Assembly (NCBI GenBank): GCA_947498775.1
Contig: CANMLL010000013.1
Location: forward strand, 62,001 to 126,000
From: an uncultured Aquimarina sp.
GTDB taxonomy: Bacteria > Bacteroidota > Bacteroidia > Flavobacteriales > Flavobacteriaceae
Length of the DNA stretch: 64,000 nucleotides
Direction of reading: 5' to 3'
Position 1 is the stretch's first letter. Each line of letters begins with the position of its first letter. The notes under the pieces are model-generated. The model made no database searches and was not told where the DNA came from. It was given only the letters and a program-made list of their open reading frames with translations. The position numbers and the translations under genes are program-made. Positions 26,510 to 35,800 of this stretch are shown here, one piece after another.

Positions 26510-27541
26510 ATGAATATTAAAAATAATATAGAAGATTTTTTAACTGATCAAGAGTTCGTGAGATGGGTGAAAAGTTCAGATCCAGAATTAGATGTTTTTT
26601 GGTTGAAATGGTTACAGTTATATCCAGAGAAAAGAGAAATGTTCATAAAAGCTAGGGAGATAATCTTATCTATGAATTTCAAAACGCACCATGTTGATAA
26701 TGAAGTCCAAGAGAAATCCTTGAATTCTATTCTTTCAAAAACTTCTTCAGTATCTTCTTTAGATGAAACTGAAAAGCATTCAAAACTTTACATTTTTTTG
26801 CGAGTAGCTTCGATTTTGGTAATGCTTTTAACCACTACATATTTTGTAAATAATTATGTGTCTTCTTTCGAAAAAAAATCAAAACAAAAATTAGTTTCTG
26901 ATATTATTAAAGAAAATCCAAACGGGCGTAAATCAAAAATTCAACTCCCAGATGGCACGATTGTATGGCTTAATGCAGGAAGCACCATTACATACCCTGC
27001 AAAATTTACTAATAAAGAGCGAGTAGTTAGTTTAGACGGTCAGGCATTTTTTGATGTTGTAAAGGATTCATTAAGACCATTTAGAGTCAATTCTTCTGGT
27101 CTAATTACAACAGCTTTAGGAACTGCATTTGATGTAAACGCTTATAGTGTACAAAATAACGAAATCAAAGTATCATTAGTGAGTGGAAAAGTAAGCATCG
27201 AAAATAAATCGTTAAAAACTAAAAATATTACGTTTCCAGGAGAACAACTTGTGTATTCGATAAAGAATCAAAAAAGTAAGATTACATCTTTTGATTTGAA
27301 AGAAGTTGTGGCATGGAAAGATCAGATTCTATACTTTAAAAACGCTTCATTATCCGAGGTTGTAACCAGATTAGAAAGATGGTATGGTGTAGAAATACGC
27401 TTAAAAAATAAACCCGTAAAGAAATGGAATCTTACCGGTGAATTTAAAAAACAAAAATTAGAACGAGTTCTTGAAAGATTGTCGTTTACAGAAAATTTTG
27501 AATATCAAATAAATAGAAAAACAATAGAATTTAAATTTTAA
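26510..27541 (+). CDS. FecR-family anti-sigma factor
   Basis: This 343-residue inner-membrane protein links a surface SusC to the ECF sigma factor. The cytoplasmic N-terminal part (residues 1-90) contains FVRWVKSSDPELDVFWLKWLQLYPEKREMF, one transmembrane segment lies near residues 95-115 (IFLRVASILVMLLTTTYFV), and the periplasmic FecR domain begins KSKIQLPDGTIVWLNAGSTITYPAKF. The C-terminal STN-like DUF4974 part contains LSEVVTRLERWYGVEIRLKN. It is followed by the STN-bearing SusC with which it would interact in the periplasm. Sigma factor and anti-sigma factor are separated by the GH127-like gene, which is not the usual order. Confidence 0.94.
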   Translation: MNIKNNIEDFLTDQEFVRWVKSSDPELDVFWLKWLQLYPEKREMFIKAREIILSMNFKTHHVDNEVQEKSLNSILSKTSSVSSLDETEKHSKLYIFLRVASILVMLLTTTYFVNNYVSSFEKKSKQKLVSDIIKENPNGRKSKIQLPDGTIVWLNAGSTITYPAKFTNKERVVSLDGQAFFDVVKDSLRPFRVNSSGLITTALGTAFDVNAYSVQNNEIKVSLVSGKVSIENKSLKTKNITFPGEQLVYSIKNQKSKITSFDLKEVVAWKDQILYFKNASLSEVVTRLERWYGVEIRLKNKPVKKWNLTGEFKKQKLERVLERLSFTENFEYQINRKTIEFKF

Positions 27542-27579
27542 AAAGTATGAATCAAACAACTAATACTTCATAAAAAAGA

Positions 27580-27610
27580 AAGAACAGTCTACTACCAATA
27601 GACTGTTCTT
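27580..27610. terminator. Perfect 11-bp hairpin between fecR and susC
   Basis: AAGAACAGTCT (27580-27590) and AGACTGTTCTT (27600-27610) form a perfect stem with a 9-base loop. A T-rich run occurs only on the minus-strand side (the plus side continues ATAAGG), so on the plus strand it may be a weak terminator or an RNA-stability element separating the regulatory genes from susCD. Confidence 0.5.
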
Positions 27611-27696
27611 ATAAGGAGCCGGAGATTATTAAAATTGATTGAACAAATAATACTCACGGCTTGTTTAATGAATGCATCAATAAACATTACAAAATT

Positions 27697-30600
27697 ATGA
27701 AAAAAAAACTACAGCAATCGAATTTTTCGATTTCTAAACATATGCTACGAACTCTAACGATTACCTTGTTTTTTGTCAACTTACTGATTGCCAATCACGG
27801 CAAGGCTCAAAAATATAAAAGTGTCAAAGAAGTTTTTGTTTCTATAGAGACCACTAATATGAGTGTAAAAAAAATACTTAAATCTATAGAAGAAAAAACG
27901 GACTTCGTTTTTATGTATGATAAAAATGATATTAATAATCAAAACATCGTCACACTACCAGGTACATCTCTCTCGGTAGAAAGAATATTACAAATCATGT
28001 CTGAAAATACAATGCTACGTTTTAGACAGGTTAATAATAATATAGACGTAAGGCTTGATAAAACAACAAAAAAACAAGTAGTTGCATCACAAAATATAAT
28101 CACAGGAACCGTTTCTGATGAGAATAGTATGCCGCTTCCCGGAGCAAATGTTTTAGTAAAAGGAACCTCTACAGGCGCCGTGTCTGATTTTGATGGAAAT
28201 TATACGATAAATATCGATGGTAATGCTACTACCTTAGTATTCTCCTACTTAGGTTATAAAACTGAAGAAGTTGAGATCAATGGCAGAAAAACTATTGATC
28301 ACGTTTTTGAACCTGATGCATCAGCACTCGATGCAATAGTTGTAGTTGGGTATGGTACTCAAAGAAGAATTGATGTTACGGGTTCTGTATCCACATTAGA
28401 AGAATATCGGCTAGAAAGTGTTCCAAATACTAACTTCTCTCAAGCGCTGCAAGGATCAGTTTCTGGGGTATATATAACCAATAACTCTTCAAATGCTGAA
28501 AATAGTGATGTTAGTATCAGAATTAGAGGGCAAAATTCTATAACAGCTGATAATGAACCCCTAATTGTTTTGGACGGAGTACCTTTTAGTGGTAATATTT
28601 CGCAGATAAATCCAAATGATATAAAATCTTTAGACGTACTTAAAGATGTTTCATCTTCAGCAATTTATGGTACCAGAGGTGCCAATGGTGTAATTTTAAT
28701 TACCACCAAAAAAGGAAAAGCCGGGCGAACCACAATAAATTATAATACCTATGTCGGTTTTCAAAAAGCTACAAATGTTCCTGATTTAATGAATGGCCAG
28801 GAATTCTATGATTTTAAATTAGAACGATTAGGTGGAGACCCTCTAGTTCCAGAGAATACATTTACAGACACAGAACTTGATAATTTTAATAATGGAAATT
28901 TTACAGACTGGATTGATGTTTCTACAAGGACTTCAATACAGCAAGAACACGCGATTTCAGTTGCTTCAGGAAATGAAAAAACAAAAGTATATGTGTCAGG
29001 AACTTTTATTGATGTAGAAGGGATAGCCCGGGGCGATCAGTTTGAGCGTTATAATTTACAATTCAACCTGGATCAAAAAGTTAAAGATTGGTTATCGGTA
29101 GGAACAAATACACGATTAAACTATATAGACCGTAGTGGTATTGGCGTAGATCTTTCGGGAGCCTTTTTTCTTAATCCTCTTACAAATCCGTTTGAAGAAG
29201 ATGGAGTGACTCCTACGATATTTCCATGGCCAGAAGAAGCTGATTTTTTTGGAAACCCTCTGGAAAGGGAGTTGTTTGCTAATGAAGACGAAGAATATTC
29301 TATATTTTCTAATATTTATTTGAATATAGATATGCCATTTATTCCTGGTTTATCGTACAAACTCAATACAGGTACAGAGTATTCTAATCGAGATCGAAAT
29401 ACGTATCGTGGTCGAAACACCAGAACAGGACTTCTTGTACAAGGGTCTTCAACAAATCGCCAAGACAGAACAAGAAGTTTCTTATTAGAAAACATTCTTA
29501 ATTATAAAAGAACTTTTGGAGGACATAACTTAGAAATTACGGCACTTTACAGTAGTCAAATTGAAGATTACCAAAGATTTCGATTGGATGCGCGTGGTTT
29601 TCCTAATGATGTTTTAAGTTTTTATCAAGCAGAGCTCGCAGAAGTCAACATTCCTTCAAATGCATATAGAAAGAATACGCTTGTCTCGCAGATGGGGCGT
29701 ATAAACTATGGGTATGATAGCAAATATTTGCTTACGCTTACAGCAAGAAGAGATGGCTTTTCTGGATTTGGTACTAATGATAAATATGCGGTATTTCCTT
29801 CTGTAGGATTAGCATGGAATGCATCCAGAGAAAATTTTCTAAATAATTCATCAACTGTAAGTAATCTAAAACTTCGTCTTTCTTATGGAAAAATAGGAAA
29901 TCAGGCAATTAATCCTTTTAGAACACTAGCACGATTAGGTCCTCAAAATTACCTTAGTGGTGCTAATAGTAGTGATTTTGCCGCTGGATTTATTCCAGAA
30001 TCATTAGGAAATGCAAATTTAGGATGGGAAACCACCACGTCTTTTAATGCAGGATTGGATTTTGGGTTTTTTAATGATAGAATTCGAGGTAGTGTAGAGT
30101 ATTATGAATCTAACACAGAAGATCTACTACTCAATAGACAAATATCTTCTGTACAGGGTATAACTTCTATTGTTCAAAACATTGGTGAGACCGAAAATAA
30201 AGGACTAGAAGTTCTATTGTCTACCAGTATTGTTGATAAAACAAATTTTAAATGGTCGGCGGATTTCAATTTTTCATTTAATCGCAATAAAATACTCAAA
30301 TTATATGGAGACGGGCAAGATGATATTGCTAATCGATGGTTTATTGGTGAACCTATTTCGGTTAATTATGGTTTTGTTTTTGATGGCATCTGGCAAGAAG
30401 GTCAGGAAGCAGAAGCAGCAGTCTATAATGCAGTTCCGGGTGATGTTCGGATTAAGGACGTAAATGAAGATGGTGAAATAACCAGAGATGACGATCGAGA
30501 GATTTATGGAAATTTACAACCAGATTTTATCGCAGGTATAGGGAGTACGATAACCTATAAAAATTGGGGATTAAACTTTTTTGTGTATACCGAACAAGGG

Positions 30601-31023
30601 GTTGAAAGACCAAACAGTTTGCTGGATGATGAAGTGTTTCTTCCAGGAGCAAGAAGAAATGGGGTGCAACGAGAATTCTGGACTCCAGAAAACCCAATTA
30701 ACACCTACCATAGAAATAGTGAAGCGGCTAACCCTGAAGAAGTAAGGTTTGTAGAAGATGCTAGCTTTATACGAATGAGAGACGTAACGCTTTCTTATAA
30801 TTTCCCGCAACCCGTGCTTGAAACGCTTGGATTAACCAATTTTAGGTTATATGGTACCGTAAGAAACTTGTTTACAATTACCGATTGGACAGGTACTGAC
30901 CCAGAATTTCAAGGTAGAGTTAATGAAACTCAAGCAGAAAATAATGATATAAGTCAAGGATTCAGGCAATTTTCAATTCCTGTAAACAAAACATTCATTT
31001 TTGGCGTTAATGTGAGTCTTTAA
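27697..31023 (+). CDS. SusC/RagA-family TonB-dependent transducer with STN domain (second pair)
   Basis: This is an about 1108-residue outer-membrane transporter. The frame opens at a TTG at 27661, but the ATG at 27697 (MKKKLQQSNFS) gives a normal signal peptide ending near GKAQ. Next comes an STN domain (VSIETTNMSVKKILKSIEEKTDFVFMYDKNDI, about residues 45-105) that signals to FecR. A carboxypeptidase-regulatory-like domain follows (ITGTVSDENSMPLPGANVLVKG), then the plug (VVVGYGTQRRIDVTGSVS, DVLKDVSSSAIYGTRGANGVILITTKKG) and the barrel. It imports oligosaccharides with the SusD 16 bp downstream and should act as the sensor that frees the ECF sigma factor. Confidence 0.96.
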   Translation: MKKKLQQSNFSISKHMLRTLTITLFFVNLLIANHGKAQKYKSVKEVFVSIETTNMSVKKILKSIEEKTDFVFMYDKNDINNQNIVTLPGTSLSVERILQIMSENTMLRFRQVNNNIDVRLDKTTKKQVVASQNIITGTVSDENSMPLPGANVLVKGTSTGAVSDFDGNYTINIDGNATTLVFSYLGYKTEEVEINGRKTIDHVFEPDASALDAIVVVGYGTQRRIDVTGSVSTLEEYRLESVPNTNFSQALQGSVSGVYITNNSSNAENSDVSIRIRGQNSITADNEPLIVLDGVPFSGNISQINPNDIKSLDVLKDVSSSAIYGTRGANGVILITTKKGKAGRTTINYNTYVGFQKATNVPDLMNGQEFYDFKLERLGGDPLVPENTFTDTELDNFNNGNFTDWIDVSTRTSIQQEHAISVASGNEKTKVYVSGTFIDVEGIARGDQFERYNLQFNLDQKVKDWLSVGTNTRLNYIDRSGIGVDLSGAFFLNPLTNPFEEDGVTPTIFPWPEEADFFGNPLERELFANEDEEYSIFSNIYLNIDMPFIPGLSYKLNTGTEYSNRDRNTYRGRNTRTGLLVQGSSTNRQDRTRSFLLENILNYKRTFGGHNLEITALYSSQIEDYQRFRLDARGFPNDVLSFYQAELAEVNIPSNAYRKNTLVSQMGRINYGYDSKYLLTLTARRDGFSGFGTNDKYAVFPSVGLAWNASRENFLNNSSTVSNLKLRLSYGKIGNQAINPFRTLARLGPQNYLSGANSSDFAAGFIPESLGNANLGWETTTSFNAGLDFGFFNDRIRGSVEYYESNTEDLLLNRQISSVQGITSIVQNIGETENKGLEVLLSTSIVDKTNFKWSADFNFSFNRNKILKLYGDGQDDIANRWFIGEPISVNYGFVFDGIWQEGQEAEAAVYNAVPGDVRIKDVNEDGEITRDDDREIYGNLQPDFIAGIGSTITYKNWGLNFFVYTEQGVERPNSLLDDEVFLPGARRNGVQREFWTPENPINTYHRNSEAANPEEVRFVEDASFIRMRDVTLSYNFPQPVLETLGLTNFRLYGTVRNLFTITDWTGTDPEFQGRVNETQAENNDISQGFRQFSIPVNKTFIFGVNVSL

Positions 31024-31039
31024 ACATAAAAATAAACAG

Positions 31040-32698
31040 ATGAAAAAATTTAATATCTCATATATAAAGAAAATAGAACTACAATTATTTGTAGTGCTAT
31101 TGATTCTATTCAGTATATCTTCATGTTCTGAAGATTTTCTTGATGAAGACCCCCCGAACATCTTAGTGGCAGAGAATCTTTTTGTGGATAAATCTGGTTT
31201 CGAAGCCGCTTTAAATGGATTATATCACGAGTTTAGAAAAGAACGAATGGGAAGTAATGGTCAAAATGAAGCTGGTGGAGGAGATCTCAGATTTTCTTTG
31301 ATGGTTAATGGAACCGACAATGTCTTTTCTTTAAATCCAGGCAGATCATCGGGTGTAATTACTTCCCAATTTGGAGCAAGAAATAACCCGGCAGCAGGGT
31401 ATACAAGAAGAGTATTTAATTGGCTATATAGAGCAATAAATGCTGCAAATACTATTGTTGATCGATCAGAAAATCCAGTTGTCGACTGGTCTATTGAAGA
31501 AAAGAATGAAGCCGTAGCCGAGGCAAAAGTCATTCGTGCATGGGCATATAGACACCTCACCTACCTTTGGGGAGAAGTTCCTTTAAATCTTAAAGAATCT
31601 AACGGAGAGAATATACAGACAGATTGGGAGAGAGCACCTTTAGACCAAGTATATGCCGCAATGGAAGAGGATTTACTATTTGCTGAAGAATGGCTTCCAA
31701 CAGAATCTAGAAATCCAGGAACGGTATCAAAAGCGGTCGCACAGCATTACTTGGCAGAATTATATTTGAGAATGGAAAAACCCGACCTTGCAGAGATCAA
31801 AGCGCAAGAAGTTATTAATGGCCCGTATGCATTGATTACGTCTAGATATGGAGTCAGATCGGGTCAGCCTGGAGTACCATTTATGGATCAATTTTATGAT
31901 GGTAATGCACTGCGCTCACAAGGAAATACCGAGGTTTTGTGGGCTATCGTAAGTGAAAATGGTGTGGATATAGCTGATCAGGGTAGAAATATAATGAGAC
32001 GATTTTTTATTGGTCTATATAGAAACATCGATGGGATAGAAGTTTCCTTCGAAAGAGGGGGGCGTGGTATAGGAAGATTAAGTATGACCAATTGGGCACT
32101 AAGTATCTATGAACCTCAAGACGAGCGCAATTCTGAGTTTGCTATTACAAAAGGATATACCTATACTGAAAGTTTTGGAGATACACCTCCTGATGGGTTT
32201 TCATTTGGGGATACGATAGAAACTGTAATCATACCAGAAAATGAAGTGAATCCAGGTAACAGAAACCTATATCCTCATTGCAGAAAATGGGAATGGGCAG
32301 ATCCTACAAATCTGGGACTAAATGAGCAATATGGAGATCAACCGTATTTACGTTTAGCAGATACTTACTTATTGCTGGCTGAAGCGCAACTAGCTCAAGG
32401 AAATAGAGAAGGAGCAGCAGAAACAATAAACGTTGTGAGACGAAGATCCAATGCTTCAGATATTACGGCAACAGATGTGACCATAGATTTTCTATTAGAT
32501 GAAAGATCAAGAGAACTGCTTTGTGAAGAGCAAAGAAGATATAGTTTGGTTAGAAATAAAAAACTTATAGAAAGAACCCGCTTGTATAACCTTCAGGCTG
32601 GACCTAATATTCAAGAAAGAGATGCGTTATTTCCTATTCCGCAATCTGTTATTGATGCAAACTTAACTAGCTCCATGAGACAAAATGGTGGATATTAA
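31040..32698 (+). CDS. SusD/RagB-family outer-membrane lipoprotein (second pair)
   Basis: This 552-residue SusD-like glycan-binding lipoprotein has its lipid anchor at Cys29 (FSISSCSEDFLDED). The SusD helical core shows AEAKVIRAWAYRHLTYLWGEVPL and SKAVAQHYLAELYLRMEKPDLA. The RagB/SusD C-terminal block LRLADTYLLLAEAQLAQGN, LLDERSRELLCEEQRRYSLVR and the final FPIPQSVIDANLTSSMRQNGGY are intact. It is the surface partner of the STN-bearing SusC, and a 17-bp perfect hairpin lies 13 bp after its stop. The glycan bound cannot be read from the sequence; the neighbours point to a sulfated galactose- and mannose-containing polymer. Confidence 0.95.
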   Translation: MKKFNISYIKKIELQLFVVLLILFSISSCSEDFLDEDPPNILVAENLFVDKSGFEAALNGLYHEFRKERMGSNGQNEAGGGDLRFSLMVNGTDNVFSLNPGRSSGVITSQFGARNNPAAGYTRRVFNWLYRAINAANTIVDRSENPVVDWSIEEKNEAVAEAKVIRAWAYRHLTYLWGEVPLNLKESNGENIQTDWERAPLDQVYAAMEEDLLFAEEWLPTESRNPGTVSKAVAQHYLAELYLRMEKPDLAEIKAQEVINGPYALITSRYGVRSGQPGVPFMDQFYDGNALRSQGNTEVLWAIVSENGVDIADQGRNIMRRFFIGLYRNIDGIEVSFERGGRGIGRLSMTNWALSIYEPQDERNSEFAITKGYTYTESFGDTPPDGFSFGDTIETVIIPENEVNPGNRNLYPHCRKWEWADPTNLGLNEQYGDQPYLRLADTYLLLAEAQLAQGNREGAAETINVVRRRSNASDITATDVTIDFLLDERSRELLCEEQRRYSLVRNKKLIERTRLYNLQAGPNIQERDALFPIPQSVIDANLTSSMRQNGGY

Positions 32699-32710
32699 TT
32701 AGCATTGCAC

Positions 32711-32758
32711 CCCATATTGATTTGAATTTTTTATTCGATGTATTCAAATCAATATGGG
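32711..32758 (+). other. Long perfect hairpin after susD
   Basis: The 17-base arms at 32711-32727 and 32742-32758 (CCCATATTGATTTGAAT and its complement) form a perfect stem around a 14-base loop. No U-run follows. It lies 13 bp after susD, the same position as the hairpin in the first susCD operon at 11727-11785, and would separate high susCD expression from lower expression of the enzymes. Confidence 0.75.
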
Positions 32759-32827
32759 ACTACATGTGCATTCATTTTGAAAAACAGAATCAACATTAAA
32801 ATTTCTTCACCTAAAGACATCTTAATT

Positions 32828-35800
32828 ATGAAAACAATAAAACCAAAATATGGTTTACCTTTACTATATATCAATGTCTTATTTGTCTTGATATGTGCAT
32901 TGCCTATGTTTGGGCAAACATTGGTAGCACCAATCGATGATGCATTTACTCGCGGTGGTACAAATGCAGATACAAATTATGGTGCCGATCCATTGCTTTG
33001 GGTAAAACAAGCACCAGGAGAGGCCGCAACAAGAAGAACTTTTCTAAAGTTTGACTTATCTTCCATAGACGGTCCTGTACAATCAGCAACATTAAAAGTT
33101 ACCGTAGCATCTGTAAATAATGGCGCTCCAGATAATTATACGGCTACATTTATTGCTGATGATACCTGGCTGGAGAATACGATTACCTGGAACACAGAAC
33201 CTGCTTCAGGTACGGTTATTACAACTATAGCGGGTGTCAATAACACTTCAGAAGTTACGCTCAGTTTTGATATGACCACAGTGGCGATTCAGGAAATTGC
33301 TAATGATGGAAAATTGTCTATAGTAATCACTTCAGATGGTGTAGGAAACATGAAGTTCCATTCTTCAGAAGGCATAGGGACTGGTCCTATTCTCGAAATA
33401 GAACAAGAAAACCCACCTGTAATCAATAATCAACCGGATATCTCTTCCATTATGGGAACCTGTGATTTTAATGGAGGATTAGCAACTACCAATGCTTTTA
33501 ATGCTTCAGAATCAATTCAGGCGGCGGGTTTACAATACACACGTATTGGGATTGAACCTGGTTTATATCTGGAAAATGGGCAAGTTAAACCAGAATCCAT
33601 TGATGAAATCGTATTATTACTCTATGCAGAAGGTATAAATCCAATGTTACTTATTGAACATAATCCGGATAATGGTGCGCTGGGTAATGAACAAAAATGG
33701 TTCGATATTGGGGCCGCTTTTGCAGCAAGATTTAGACCCAATAGTGCTTTCTTACTACAAAACAACATCACAAATTGGGGAATCACCCGTTATTCAGCAA
33801 TCAATGAACCATTATTTGGTTTAACAGGAGATGATGTTCCTGCAAATTTACATTTTCCTGTTGCAAATTACATAGCTGCTACAAGAGGCTTTGCTAATGG
33901 AGTACATTCGGTAAGTGCGAGCCTTCAAGTTGCTCCTGGTGGATTACAAGAAGTACCCTTGTTTAGAAATTTTAATCCATATATGACCGGCATTGCTTCT
34001 ATGTTGAATGATAATACTTTAAACGCATTAGATATTCATCGTTATTATGACCGCAATCAACCAGAATTTACATTGGTAAATAAAGTAGCATCACATCAAG
34101 GTTTGATAGACAAAGTAAAACTAGATCACGGTATTACTGCAGATTTTAATGTCTGGAGTACAGAATATAATGCCAGAGGTGCAGGAAGTGATGAAGAAAA
34201 TGCAAAAGACTTTGTAACCGCTACTTGGGATTTGCTAACTGTGCGAGGGAATGATGGTAATGTCGTATCAGATTTTGCACTAGCTTTTCGAACCTACCTT
34301 CCTGTGAGCTCTAATCGTAATCTGGGCATGGCAGAATCTTCCTTTCCTTTTTTAGGAAATGCAAAGGGAGTGGCGCATCAAATGCTTGCTAATATCACCA
34401 AAGGTTTTAAAGTAGTTGAAGCCGATGAGGACACGGGGGTCGATATTTTAACTTCAGAAAACGGAGACAAAATGTGGGTTTTTCATAACCGTGATGGTTG
34501 GAGTAATCAATTAGGAGATTCTTTCGATATCACTGGGCTACCCGATTCAAGTAATTTTCTAGAGGTATATAGATACAATTCATGGGATCCCTTAATAGGA
34601 TCAACAGGCGCTCCCGATCCTGCAAGAACAATTGATATATCGGGAATGTCATCAATTAGCGTTGATGGTTTGGAAACAGGTGAGACATATATGTTTGTTG
34701 CCAAAGCAAATGCATCGAGTAATGATATGCCTTCTATAAATATTACCGCTCCTACAGATGAAATTGCTTTTACAGAAGGAGATACTATAACTATTTCTGC
34801 TACGGCTACAGATCCTAATGGGATTAAAGAGGTAGTCCTATATGCAGGTCCCATTCGCTTAGGTGAATTTACTGCACCTCCATATACTGTAGATTGGACC
34901 AATGTACCGGCGGGTACCACCAGAATATTAGCAATTGCAAAGGATAATAATGGAGCCGTTCGTTTGGCAACAAAAGACATTGCAGTGCAACACCCAAACA
35001 ATGGGGTTAATCTAATAGCAGCTGCAGACGTTTATGTAAAAGGCGGCCAAACCGATGATGACAATTTTGGAGATAATCCTGCCTTACTCATCAAAACTGC
35101 AGGGGGAGAGAATTTAAAAAGAAGAATTTTTCTTCAATTTGATGTAAGCCAATTGACTTCGGTTCAAGAAGCAATTTTACGATTGCGGGTGGCTAGAAGT
35201 GGTAATGCCGAGCATTCTTTATATTTTGTACCTAATGATGACTGGGCAGAGAATACAATAACTTGGAATAATCAACCAGAGTTTCCTATAGAAATTACTA
35301 GTAATAGTGTTGCTGAAGAAGGACAATGGACTAATTTTGATGTTACTGAGCAGGCCTTGGCAGAACAATCAGGGGATGGAGTATTATCGCTTGCACTTTG
35401 GACCACATCAACAGCTCTTGTCCAATATTTTTCTAAAGAGTCTGGGATTGGTAATGAACCTAGATTACTAGTTAAAGAATCGCCTGTAGTATCTTTTATT
35501 TTTCCCAATGATGGAACTGAATACAATATTGGACAATCTATTGTTGCCAAAGTAAAAGCTGAAGCAACAGACGGTGAAAAAATAGAAAAGGTTGATTTTT
35601 TTGTTAACGATACACTTGTAAAGACAGACAAAAAAGCACCGTATATTCTAAAAACAAAAAGAGATGCATCAGGAACCTTCAAACTTAAGGCTACCGCTAC
35701 TGATTCTGAAGGAAAAACCTCTTCAAAGACCTTGGATTTATTGATAGCGTCTGAAGGAACATCCATCAATCCAACCGATGATACGTATATTAGAGGAGGA

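Noticed and set aside
32738..32827. N-terminal extension of the CBM96 protein frame
   Set aside because: The first codon lies inside the stem of the post-susD hairpin, and the ATG at 32828 gives a normal signal peptide.
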